From a bacterium (GTDB taxonomy: Bacteria; ARS69): DNA of 41,672 nt. The stretch lies in assembly GCA_025774805.1 (NCBI GenBank), contig JALGZR010000017.1, forward strand, positions 1 to 41,672, given 5' to 3'. Every line of letters starts with the position of its first letter. The stretch's first letter is position 1. A program made the position numbers and the translations under genes. Of the stretch, positions 7,665-15,543 are shown one piece after another. Below the pieces are notes generated by a model. It had not been told where the DNA came from. It saw only the letters and a program-made list of their open reading frames with translations, and did not search any database.

Positions 7665-7838
7665 GCCTGCTTTTCTCACCAGGCTCGTCGCGAGGCTGCG
7701 GATCGTCGTGGCTGGCGAGGAGATGGGGTGCTTTCGCCCGTGGCGGGGCCGTGGCCCCGTCGCAGGGCGGAAGCGCGCCAGCGACGAAGCCAGGCGGCCT
7801 CGCCGCTGCCGCAGCAGAGACTCGTGAGACGTGCAGGC
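7665..7838 (+). repeat. Palindromic intergenic element B2
   Basis: A 174-bp element running from GCCTGC (7665-7670) to GCAGGC (7833-7838). The apical hairpin CGGGGC/GCCCCG is at 7744-7749/7754-7759. It is nearly identical to elements at 4462-4640 and 27534-27715. It is joined head to tail with element A2, one base apart. A separate 7-bp stem (CGGCCGC 7621-7627 with GCGGCCG 7636-7642) lies between it and the M20 gene. With A2 it accounts for most of the 480-bp gap 7538-8017. Confidence 0.9.
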
Positions 7839-7839
7839 A

Positions 7840-8019
7840 AGCCCGGACTATTCATGAAGATCGTCGCGAGATTGCGGAGACGCCCACCGGACGGGCACCC
7901 GCAGGGGTTTGGACCCGAGGCGTATCTCGACGATACGTCGCAGAGTACGGACCCCGAGGACGCCCGTCCGGTGGCGTGGATCCGCGATCGCAGCAGATCC
8001 TTCGTGAATAGTCCGGGCT
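7840..8019 (+). repeat. Palindromic intergenic element A2
   Basis: A 180-bp element with 19-bp terminal inverted repeats, AGCCCGGACTATTCATGAA (7840-7858) and a one-mismatch inverted copy (8001-8019). Inner arms CCACCGGACGGGC (7884-7896) and GCCCGTCCGGTGG (7962-7974) are exact; the apical stem CGTATC/GATACG is at 7921-7926/7932-7937. Its right end overlaps the TAG stop codon (8018-8020) of the LTD gene. Confidence 0.9.
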
Positions 8020-9430
8020 AGGGTCGGTAGAGCGCCTTGACGCGAGCCCAGCTCTCCCGGGGGAGGGCGGACGGAGAGCCGTTCGGGGCGCCCGGAGAGA
8101 AGCTCCACCCGAAGCCGGCGTCGGAGGGACGGGTCCACTCCCCGTGACCGTCGGGCAGGCGGATCAGCGACTCATCGGCGCCGGCCTCCGAGCCGTAGGC
8201 GTGGGCGTCGGCCGTCACCCCTTGGACGTTCACCAGACGGACCTCGTCCCCGGTGTTGTTGAGGGAGAGTCCGCCGGTGGAGGCCACGGTCGCCCCGGAG
8301 GGAATCCCGGTCGGAGTACCCCCGCCGAAGACCACGAAGATCTCACCCGGGCCGAGGACCCCACCCTCGCCGAACTCGTGGCGAAGACCCGTCGCGTCGT
8401 GCAGGGACCACCCGGTGATGTCCTGGGGCTCTCCCGACCGGTTGATCACCTCGATGAACTCGTCGTCCGACGTGCTCCGAACGCCGTCGCCGTTCGCGTC
8501 GCCCTCGAGGCCCGCGGGGGGGTCCGCGAGAATCTCGTTCAGCGCGATGGGGGAATCGCTCCCCCCGACGACGATCTCGACCTCGTTCGTCTCCTCGAGA
8601 AGCGCCCCGTCCGACACCCGGACGACGACGCCCAGGACGGTTCCCTCCGGCTGGGCGGGAATCACGATCTCCCACGTCCCGAGGTGGACCGTGCCCTCCA
8701 CCAGGCTCATGGGTTGCGACTGCACGCCGCCCCCGTCGACCGTGAGCCGGAGGACGCACTCGGCGACGCCGTCGGCGTCGCCCGCGGTCGCGCGGACCCC
8801 GATCGGGTCGGCGCTCGTGGGAAACGTCGGCTCGATCTCGACCGAGAGGATCTTCGGGGTCGCGGGGCCCCCGTTCTGTCCCCCGGGAGTGGGCTGGGGA
8901 CCCGTCCCCCCCGGAGCCAGCGCGTCGAACGGAGTCCATGCCGGATCGCCGTCCGGAAGCCGCCCGAGGGAGACGTCGGTGTTGACGTCACCCGAGGTGT
9001 ACGTGAGCTCGTCCAGGAGTGTGGTGTCGCCCCCGGAGGCACGGAAGAGGGAGACCGTGTCCCCCGAGTTGTTGAGGGAGAGCCCGACGGCGGGGAAGCC
9101 GTTCGCCGCCTCCCAGTCGACGGCCAGCTCTCCCGTCAGGAAAAGGTGCTCACCGGGGGCGAGGCTGCCCGAGAGACCGATTCGGGGGGTGCTCGGTCCG
9201 GCTCCGTCCGTCACGAAGTGATCGGTCAGATCCGCGGGCGCGGAGCCGGCGTTGAAGATCTCGACCCACTCGTCCTCCGAGGACGAATAGATGCCGTTGC
9301 CCGTCCAGTCGGTACCGGGGGCCGGAAGCAGCTCGTTGAGCACGAGCTGGGCGCCGGCCCGATCGGCGAAGGCGGCCGCCGCGACCAGCAGTGCAGCGCC
9401 GGCCGCGGGGACCCGTCGTGGGAACCGCAT
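8018..9430 (-). CDS. Exported protein with two lamin-tail domains
   Basis: A 470-aa secreted or surface protein. Residues 1-27 are a signal peptide (cleavage likely after DRAGA). The first LTD follows at once (LVLNELLPAP, then SSEDEWVEIFN, to about residue 185). A central Ig-like region spans about 195-285. A second LTD (IALNEILADPP, then DDEFIEVINRSGEPQDITGW) runs to the end. LTDs are Ig-fold modules found in exported bacterial proteins, often with nucleases or surface enzymes; here no catalytic domain is seen. Asp-rich segments (DANGDGVRSTSDDE) look able to bind calcium. The ATG at 9430 has GGAGG 8 nt upstream. The protein ends in KALYRP with no FlgD-type C-terminal domain, unlike the neighbouring LTD proteins. 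Confidence 0.8.
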   Translation of the reverse strand: MRFPRRVPAAGAALLVAAAAFADRAGAQLVLNELLPAPGTDWTGNGIYSSSEDEWVEIFNAGSAPADLTDHFVTDGAGPSTPRIGLSGSLAPGEHLFLTGELAVDWEAANGFPAVGLSLNNSGDTVSLFRASGGDTTLLDELTYTSGDVNTDVSLGRLPDGDPAWTPFDALAPGGTGPQPTPGGQNGGPATPKILSVEIEPTFPTSADPIGVRATAGDADGVAECVLRLTVDGGGVQSQPMSLVEGTVHLGTWEIVIPAQPEGTVLGVVVRVSDGALLEETNEVEIVVGGSDSPIALNEILADPPAGLEGDANGDGVRSTSDDEFIEVINRSGEPQDITGWSLHDATGLRHEFGEGGVLGPGEIFVVFGGGTPTGIPSGATVASTGGLSLNNTGDEVRLVNVQGVTADAHAYGSEAGADESLIRLPDGHGEWTRPSDAGFGWSFSPGAPNGSPSALPRESWARVKALYRP

Positions 9431-9673
9431 GGGGGTTTCCTCCCAGGGAGACAGTGGCTCTCGTCGGGGAGGGAGGGTGAGGGTCGCGGCGGGGAGAGGG
9501 AGAGGTGGGAGACGCGGGGGGGGAAGAAGCCGGCCAAGATACCCGGGGCGCGGACGCCGGCAAGGGGGGAATCGCGGGAGGCGCGGCCGGCGGCACGTCG
9601 AGATGTCGGGGCGGAGAGGCCGGCGGCGGCTCGGGCGCGGACCGCGCGGACGCCGGCGGCGACGGGGGAAGAA

Positions 9674-9703
9674 GAACGGGCGCCCCGGTCGGGACGCCCG
9701 TTC
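9674..9703 (-). terminator. Probable terminator after the 9729-10361 gene
   Basis: The arms GAACGGGCG (9674-9682) and CGCCCGTTC (9695-9703) form a 9-bp stem, extended internally. On the minus strand it is followed by TTCTTCCCC. It lies about 26 nt past the stop codon. The rest of the 298-bp gap 9431-9728 is purine-rich on the plus strand and shows no gene. Confidence 0.55.
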
Positions 9704-9728
9704 GGGTCGACTCTGGAGACGGCGAAGG

Positions 9729-10361
9729 CTACCGGTACTGGGCCTTCATGCCGCCCCAGGTCTCGCTCTCGATCGCCACCGGACCCTCGCAGGGGGTGGT
9801 GACGGAGGCGGTGTTCGAGATCACCGACACGTCGAGATCGTCGATGTAGAAATCGGGCTCGGCCGGCGCGGCCGGACTGTAGAGACGGCACTCGACGACG
9901 AGGGCGTCCCCGTCGGTCGCCGTGGTGTCGTACGCCCAGGAGTGGGAGACCTGGCTCCAGCCGGTGCCGTCGGTGTACGTGTTGTTCCCGCCCGCGGAAC
10001 CGTTGTAGCTGTCGATGTCACCGCTCGTGGCCCAGTGGCCCCAGATGCGCATCGACGGCGAGGCGGCCGGGGTCGTGTCGTGGCCCCAGAAGCTCGCGTC
10101 GATCGTGTCCCCGTGGGACAGGTTCTGGATGAAGGCGAGGAACACCTGCGGGGTGCCTCCGTTCGGGGACTCCGTGACGCGCAGCGACCGGAGGTCGATG
10201 GTGGGCTCGGGGGCCCCGACGTTCGTCGGGTTCGCCACGTTGCCGTAGAAACCCAGGATCGTGCTGGTCCCGTCCTCCCAGTCGCAGCTGGCCACCGTGT
10301 CGGCGGCCGCGGGGAGAGCGAACAGGGCCAGGCAGGCGAGGGTGATGGTCACTTTCTTCAT
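9729..10361 (-). CDS. Small exported hypothetical protein
   Basis: A 210-aa protein with a clear signal peptide (MKKVTITLACLALFALPAAA, cleavage near residue 20). The mature part reads as a beta-sandwich: it opens with SCDWEDGTSTILGFYG and closes with AEPDFYIDDLDVSVIS, a pattern common in jelly-roll, carbohydrate-binding-like domains of secreted proteins. I cannot assign a family. GGAGG is 11 nt upstream of the ATG at 10361. It lies between two LTD protein genes on the same strand, but hairpins on both sides suggest it is transcribed alone. No FlgD-type sorting domain is present. Confidence 0.65.
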   Translation of the reverse strand: MKKVTITLACLALFALPAAADTVASCDWEDGTSTILGFYGNVANPTNVGAPEPTIDLRSLRVTESPNGGTPQVFLAFIQNLSHGDTIDASFWGHDTTPAASPSMRIWGHWATSGDIDSYNGSAGGNNTYTDGTGWSQVSHSWAYDTTATDGDALVVECRLYSPAAPAEPDFYIDDLDVSVISNTASVTTPCEGPVAIESETWGGMKAQYR

Positions 10362-10478
10362 TGCTGTTCATGCCTCCGGAGAGGGTGAGTGATCGCCGCC
10401 CTGCGGCGGCGGGTCGGGACGGACTCTCCGCCCCGCGCTCCCTCCGGTCCCCGGATCCTCGGAACCGGAGAGACTTCA

Positions 10479-10499
10479 CCGGACCGTCCGACGGTCCGG
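10479..10499 (-). terminator. Hairpin downstream of the 993-aa LTD protein gene
   Basis: A perfect 9-bp stem with a 3-nt loop: CCGGACCGT (10479-10487) and ACGGTCCGG (10491-10499). It lies about 58 nt past the stop codon at 10558. On the minus strand it is followed by TGAAGTCTCT, so the T-tract is weak. A second small stem, GCCGCC/GGCGGC at 10395-10410, lies closer to the next gene. Confidence 0.5.
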
Positions 10500-10557
10500 G
10501 CTCTCGGGAAGGGCACCGCGGCGACCCTTTCGCCGGAGGCCCCTCGATTCCTGCGAC

Positions 10558-13539
10558 CTAGCGCAGGAAGATGAGCTTCTTCGTCGCCTCGTTCTCCTCC
10601 GCCTCGAGACGGTAGAAGTAGACGCCGGAGCTCACCCTCCGGCCCTGATCGTTCCGTCCGTTCCAGTCCACGACATGCGCCCCCGCGTCGACGGGGCCGT
10701 TCACGAGCGTCCGCACGAGACGGCCCTGGACGTCGAACACCCGGAGCTTCGCCTCACCGGAACGCGAGACGCTGAAGCCGATCCGCGTGCTCCCCCCGAA
10801 GGGGTTCGGAGCGCCCTGGCGCAGCGCGAACTCGAGCCTCGCGCTCTCGCCGACCTCCACTCCGGTGGGGACGTCGTAGGGCATGATGTCGGAATCGCTC
10901 CGCGGCTGGATCTTGAATTCGGAGTACGCGTACTGCACGACGCCGCGGACGGAGATCGAGTCGCCGTTCGCCGGATCGTAGGTCAGCAGTCCTCCGATGC
11001 GCCCCTCGTCGTCGACGAGCGTCTCCTGCGCGTTCCGCGGTTCGGTGTTGTCGATGTAGTACTGGCCGTACGTGGCGTACGCGTTCGTGACCACCGCGCC
11101 GGTCATCGCGACGAGCACCCCTTCCCACGGTTCGCTGGTCGACGGGACCCCCGGTCCCGACGTGGGCAGGTCCGTGCTCTGGAGGTACCAGGCCGGGTGC
11201 GTCCCCAAGCCGCCGTAGTTCGTGTACGCCTCCGTGAAGTGCATGTCGATCTGCGTGGAGTTGTAGTACTCCACGACGTCCCCGCTGACGGCGACCGAGT
11301 CACCGACATCGATCAGGCCGGTGAGGTCTCCGCCCGAGTAGACCCAGATGCCGTGGTAGGCCGGCGAGAGCGTCCAGCTGTTCTGGATGGCGAAGATGTT
11401 GGTCGCGATCGTTCCCGGCGCCATGGTCACGATCCCCGCCACGTTCGTGGGGGTCCGGTCCCGGGCGTAGGTCGAGCTGTCGGTGCCGGCGATCATGTTG
11501 GACTGAATCTCGCTGATCGTCAGGAAGCCGACGCCGAGATCGTAGTCCCCGACGGCCGGAGCCCGTCCCTCGTATCCTTCGTCGTCCGTGGCTTCGATGT
11601 GGTAGTCGATCACGTCTCCGGGGCCGAACGAATTGCCGAGGGCGTGCTCATAGGAATCGCCGCCGACGTTGGTCATCGCCACGGAGTCCACGGCTCCCCC
11701 GTTGACCGACCAGAAGAGCTTGTAGCGCGTGAGCGTCCCGTTGTCGATGATGTCCGCGGAGATCACGATGTTGTCGCCCACTCCCGCCGGCGTCGGGGAG
11801 TAGCGGACCGAGGAGACGATCGGGGGACCCACGATGTCGAGGTTGTCGCGCGGCTCGAGCTTGCGCTCGTCCGACCCCTGAGTGGATCCGTTCCACGACC
11901 AGGTCACGATGCCCTCGATCGCGACCAGGGAGTCCCCGATGGTCGGGTTGTAGCTGTAGTATGCGAGATCGCCGATCTTCGCCGTTCCCGTTCCCGATCC
12001 GGTGTCGACGTCGGTGACCGACCACTGCCCGAAGCCGTCGTTGTCGTTGCTGACGTAGACGTCTTCCATGCGGACGTAGACGCCCTCGTATCTCTCCGGA
12101 CCGAGGGCTCCGGTCTGGATGCTTCCCGCGTTGATCGGGAGCGGAGTGGGAAGTGGCTTCCCGGTGCCGAGCTCCGTCACGTGATTATTGCCGAAGATCT
12201 GGAGCTGCGTGAGGTTGTAGTACTCTCCGACGACGCCCGCGACGCGCACGCTGTCACCTCGCTCGACCTCCACCTCGCCGAAGTAGTCGACGACGTGAAC
12301 GCCTCTCCAGAAGCCCGGGAGGTCCTGGATCGTGAAGGTGTGAATTGATCCGGTCGGGGGATTGAACGGGCCGGTCTCGGTCGTCACGATCCCCTCGACG
12401 TTCATCGCGTGGCCCACGAGGTACGGCCGCCCCGTGTCGGTCGGCGGCCCGTTCTGCACGCTGTAGATCGTCTGGACTCCCCAGCGGATCCGCCGCGTGG
12501 AGTAATCCGGGTACTTGCTGACCCCGACGCCGGCGGGGGTCCCCCCGTCGTAGGCGCGGACGAAGTACACGACCTCGACGCTGTCGGCCTGGTCCGGAAT
12601 CGACGCGCTGTACTGATCGAATCCCTGGTGGATCATGAGCATCGAGTCGGGAGCGGCGTTGCTGGGATCGTAGACGAGCCAGACCGCCGCCACGGAGTCC
12701 GGGTCCGTCGCGGTGATCACGACCCCGACCGTCTCTCCCACGAGCGGATCGAGGTTGTCCACGGCCAGCTCGTCGAGCGCCGGCCCGGTGTTCGCGACGT
12801 TCGCGGCGCCGGGAGTCGGAGTCCCCAGGTGGAGGTCGACGTTGCAGCTGTCCGTGTCGGAGGAGGAGGCGTCGCGGCCGAGCGACTGCCCCACGTCCGG
12901 ATACCCCGGATACGCGTCCGTGTTCGAGTTGCCCACGGCGCAGACGTCCGTGGCGCACGGCCCGGGGTCCTTCCACTCGATCGCGTCGATGAGATTGCCG
13001 CCGATTCCGTCGTAGAGGTAGAGCGCGTCGTACTGGTTGTACGCCGTGCAGGTCGCCCCGTAGCCGGACCCCGGGATCAGGCCGATCTGGTCGTCGTACG
13101 GGCTCTGCGTCCCGACGAAATCGAGGTTGTCGACGTTGGGGTCGTCGCTGTCGTGGTCGAAGACCGAATCGTACATCTCGAAGTCGGGATCGTCACCGAA
13201 CCGCTGGCGGAACCCGTCCTCGCTGTCGATGTCGACGGCCGCGGTGTCCTCCACGTCCTTCGCGATGACGAGATACTCTCCGGGGCCCAGAATCGGGGTC
13301 AAGGCGGGAATCCGCCAGGGGTCCTCGCCTCCGCAGGTCCCGTCGTACTCCGTGCCGGTGATGACCCAGCCGCTCACGTCCACGGAATCACCCTTGTTGT
13401 AGAGCTCGATGAACTCCGCCCCGTCGTACTCGGACCCGGGGTTCGGGAGAATCTCGTTGATCACCACCTGCCCGGCGGCGGGAGCGGCGGCTGCTGCTAC
13501 CAGGATCGGCAACAGGAAACCGTTGACCTTCAAGCGCAT
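10558..13539 (-). CDS. Large exported LTD / OB-fold protein with FlgD-type C-terminal domain
   Basis: A 993-aa surface or secreted protein. The signal peptide is residues 1-23 (ends PAAG). Next comes an LTD (VVINEILPNPGSEYDGAEFIE, to about 245) and an Ig-like domain (about 260-345). Two OB-fold modules follow, similar to those next to YhcR/ExeM-type extracellular nucleases: one near 380-475 (EGIVTTETGP, then GDSVRVAGVVGEYYNLTQL), one near 680-780 (AGIVTMAPG, then GDSVAVSGDVVEYYNSTQI). The last 90 residues are a FlgD-like Ig domain (RQGAPNPFGGSTRIGFSVS, then GVYFYRLEA) ending in KKLIFLR, as in cargo proteins of type IX-like secretion. No nuclease catalytic domain is present. A candidate promoter lies at 13674-13703. 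No SD is obvious before the ATG. Confidence 0.8.
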   Translation of the reverse strand: MRLKVNGFLLPILVAAAAAPAAGQVVINEILPNPGSEYDGAEFIELYNKGDSVDVSGWVITGTEYDGTCGGEDPWRIPALTPILGPGEYLVIAKDVEDTAAVDIDSEDGFRQRFGDDPDFEMYDSVFDHDSDDPNVDNLDFVGTQSPYDDQIGLIPGSGYGATCTAYNQYDALYLYDGIGGNLIDAIEWKDPGPCATDVCAVGNSNTDAYPGYPDVGQSLGRDASSSDTDSCNVDLHLGTPTPGAANVANTGPALDELAVDNLDPLVGETVGVVITATDPDSVAAVWLVYDPSNAAPDSMLMIHQGFDQYSASIPDQADSVEVVYFVRAYDGGTPAGVGVSKYPDYSTRRIRWGVQTIYSVQNGPPTDTGRPYLVGHAMNVEGIVTTETGPFNPPTGSIHTFTIQDLPGFWRGVHVVDYFGEVEVERGDSVRVAGVVGEYYNLTQLQIFGNNHVTELGTGKPLPTPLPINAGSIQTGALGPERYEGVYVRMEDVYVSNDNDGFGQWSVTDVDTGSGTGTAKIGDLAYYSYNPTIGDSLVAIEGIVTWSWNGSTQGSDERKLEPRDNLDIVGPPIVSSVRYSPTPAGVGDNIVISADIIDNGTLTRYKLFWSVNGGAVDSVAMTNVGGDSYEHALGNSFGPGDVIDYHIEATDDEGYEGRAPAVGDYDLGVGFLTISEIQSNMIAGTDSSTYARDRTPTNVAGIVTMAPGTIATNIFAIQNSWTLSPAYHGIWVYSGGDLTGLIDVGDSVAVSGDVVEYYNSTQIDMHFTEAYTNYGGLGTHPAWYLQSTDLPTSGPGVPSTSEPWEGVLVAMTGAVVTNAYATYGQYYIDNTEPRNAQETLVDDEGRIGGLLTYDPANGDSISVRGVVQYAYSEFKIQPRSDSDIMPYDVPTGVEVGESARLEFALRQGAPNPFGGSTRIGFSVSRSGEAKLRVFDVQGRLVRTLVNGPVDAGAHVVDWNGRNDQGRRVSSGVYFYRLEAEENEATKKLIFLR

Positions 13540-13673
13540 GGGGAATCCTCACTGAGGTCGGAAACAATAGGTCCCGACGGATCACGGTTGCAGCCCAAGG
13601 ACGCGGTCGCGACCCTGTTCTTGTGCAGGACGGACGGCTGGTCGGCCCCGGAGGTCCTTTCCCGGAGCTCTAT

Positions 13674-13703
13674 AGAATACCAGAATTTACGGTCCGATAC
13701 CAA
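13674..13703 (-). promoter_or_regulatory. Candidate promoter of the 993-aa LTD protein gene
   Basis: On the minus strand TTGGTA (13703-13698), an 18-bp spacer and TATTCT (13679-13674) lie in an AT-rich patch within an otherwise GC-rich gap. The leader would be about 125 nt. With diverged repeat B4 this accounts for the 308-bp gap 13540-13847. Confidence 0.5.
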
Positions 13704-13747
13704 GAGACACGCAAATCCGCCGGGCGCGGTCCTGAAGCCGGCGGCTC

Positions 13748-13851
13748 GCCGCGGTTCTCACCCGGTTCGTCGCGAGGCGCGAATCGTCCTGTCGCGCGAG
13801 GAGAGGAGGTGCCCCGGCCCGAGAGGGGGCCGGGTAAGAGATGCAGGCTAG
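13748..13851 (+). repeat. Diverged palindromic element B4
   Basis: About 104 bp related to the B elements: the left part has GGTTCTCACCCGG then CGTCGCGAGGC, and the right end TGCAGGCTAG (13842-13851) is exact. The middle is shortened and has a different apical stem, CCCGGCCC (13813-13820) with GGGCCGGG (13827-13834). This stem could also end transcription of the six-gene operon. The TAG stop codon of the phosphatase gene (13848-13850) lies inside the right terminus. Confidence 0.6.
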
Positions 13852-15539
13852 GGCGCGGGGGAGCTCCGGGCGGCCCGTGCGAAGGCCGGATCGGGCTCGG
13901 AGGAGTCGTCTCGGAGCCAGCGCCCGTCGGTCTCGGGCGAGACCGGAGTGTGCCGGGTGACCCAGGCCTCCAACGCCTGGCGCATGGTCTTGCCCGTGTA
14001 GGTCTTCAGCGAGTCGGGCACGTCGGGGAGCATCGTCAGGTCGGCGTTTCCTTTGGCGAGGAAGTCGCTCGTCACCACGCGATACGTGGAGTCCGGATGC
14101 CAGATCCTCCCCTGGACCTCGAGATAGGTCACCCGATCGAAGTCGGGACGGGTCTTGTTGTAGACCACCTTCCCTCCGGCGATGTAGAGACCGTGATGGC
14201 TTCCGCTGATCCGGGTCTCGATCACTTCGCGCAGAAGGCGGCCCGACATCCGGAAGATCTCCATCCTGTTCCCGAAGGGAAGCACCTGGAAGATGTCCCG
14301 GGGAGTGATGGGCCCCGGACCGAGCTCGTCGCGGATTCCGCCCAGGTTCGTGAACGAGAAGTCCGCCCCCGTCTCCTCGAGCATCGCGTCGCAGACCGCG
14401 TTGCCCATGGGCGTCTCACCCGATCCCCCCCGGGTGAACTTCCCGGTCGCCCGGCCGATCACGCTGTCCATCCCCTCTTCCGCCGCCTCGACCTCCCGGC
14501 TGATGAAGTCCGCCATCTCGGGGTCGGGCCAGAACTGATCCTCGAAGAAGGTCACGAGATAGCCCCGCTCCGTCCAGAACTCGTAGTCCACGATCTGGTT
14601 CGTCTCGGTGTCGATGGAGAGGGTCACGATGCCGGCCCCGGACCCCCTTCCGTAGGTCTGGAAGAGGAGCGTGTGGGTGTTCGCCATGGCCCACGCGTCG
14701 TCGAAGCCCTTGTGGATGTGCCCGCAGAAGAACGCATCGATGCCCTCCACCGAATGGGCCACGTCCACGGCGAGCGACCGGGGCTCGTCGTCCGCGGGCC
14801 ACCCCGTGCGGTTCCGGTACTCGAGGTGCTCCTCGGGGTCGTACGGGATCCCCACGTGCCCCACCGCCAGGATGACGTCGACGTCCCGCGCGCGGAGGGC
14901 CCGGACCACGTCCCGCGCCACGGGGGCCATCGGAGCGAAGTCGAGTCCGGCGACGTTTGCCGGGAAGCTCATGTTTTCCGTCTCCGGGGTGATCAGCCCG
15001 AAGATCCCCACGCGGAGGTTCCCGAAGTCCTTGATGATCCAGGACTCGACCCAGTCGACGATTCTGCCCGTCTCTTCGCTGTGGAGATTCGCGGCCAATA
15101 CCGGGAACTCCGCCCTTTCGACGAGGGCCATGCAGTTCTCCTTCCCCTCGTCGAAATCGTGGTTTCCCAGAGCGAGAAAGTCGTAGCCGGCGGCGTTCAT
15201 GAAGTCGATCACCGCCCGTCCCTTCGTCAGCGTTCCGACCGGTGTGCCCTGGAAGAAGTCTCCGGCGTCCATCAGGAGGAAGTGACCCTCCCCCGCCTCG
15301 ACGTCCCGCCGCAGGCTCCTCAGCAGCGTGACCATCGATGCCGCCCCTCCGAGGCGCGGAGGGTACTCTCGGTTCATGTAGGTGGCGTCCGACGGATCGA
15401 TGCCCCCGTGGATGTCGTTCGTGTGGGTCACGGTGAGCTTCACGATCTCCGCGGACGCAGACCCCGAAGAGGACGCGGTGAGCGCCGCGAGAAGCGCGAT
15501 CGCGGTGAGTGCCCGACTGAGTACTCTGCGCCGCTTCAT
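13848..15539 (-). CDS. 5'-nucleotidase / metallophosphatase family protein
   Basis: A 563-aa exported phosphatase of the UshA/5'-nucleotidase family, expected to release phosphate from nucleotides outside the cytoplasm. Signal peptide: residues 1-30 (ends GSASA). The N-terminal calcineurin-like domain has all dimetal motifs in order: TNDIHGG near 40, MDAGDFFQGT near 90, GNHDFD near 125, then GHVG and CGHIH. The C-terminal substrate-binding domain starts near residue 355 (GRATGKFTRGGSGETPMGN) and includes FTNLGGIRDEL and VLPFGNRM. The start at 15539 (MKRRRVLSRAL) has GGAGG 8 nt upstream. That SD lies at the end of the upstream barrel gene, 4 nt away, so this is the last gene of the six-gene operon. 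Its substrate range (nucleotides versus other phosphoesters) is not readable. Confidence 0.92.
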   Translation of the reverse strand: MKRRRVLSRALTAIALLAALTASSSGSASAEIVKLTVTHTNDIHGGIDPSDATYMNREYPPRLGGAASMVTLLRSLRRDVEAGEGHFLLMDAGDFFQGTPVGTLTKGRAVIDFMNAAGYDFLALGNHDFDEGKENCMALVERAEFPVLAANLHSEETGRIVDWVESWIIKDFGNLRVGIFGLITPETENMSFPANVAGLDFAPMAPVARDVVRALRARDVDVILAVGHVGIPYDPEEHLEYRNRTGWPADDEPRSLAVDVAHSVEGIDAFFCGHIHKGFDDAWAMANTHTLLFQTYGRGSGAGIVTLSIDTETNQIVDYEFWTERGYLVTFFEDQFWPDPEMADFISREVEAAEEGMDSVIGRATGKFTRGGSGETPMGNAVCDAMLEETGADFSFTNLGGIRDELGPGPITPRDIFQVLPFGNRMEIFRMSGRLLREVIETRISGSHHGLYIAGGKVVYNKTRPDFDRVTYLEVQGRIWHPDSTYRVVTSDFLAKGNADLTMLPDVPDSLKTYTGKTMRQALEAWVTRHTPVSPETDGRWLRDDSSEPDPAFARAARSSPAP

Positions 15540-15543
15540 GATG

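Noticed and set aside
9431-9673. A gene in the purine-rich gap before the 8018-9430 LTD gene
   Set aside because: Open frames there give only Gly/Arg-rich translations without start signals or conserved features.
8144-9802. Long plus-strand open frames opposite the LTD genes (also 10675-12348, 12409-13851, 13623-15575, 25240-26634)
   Set aside because: All lie opposite genes with clear signal peptides and domains, lack ribosome-binding sites and have shadow-type composition.
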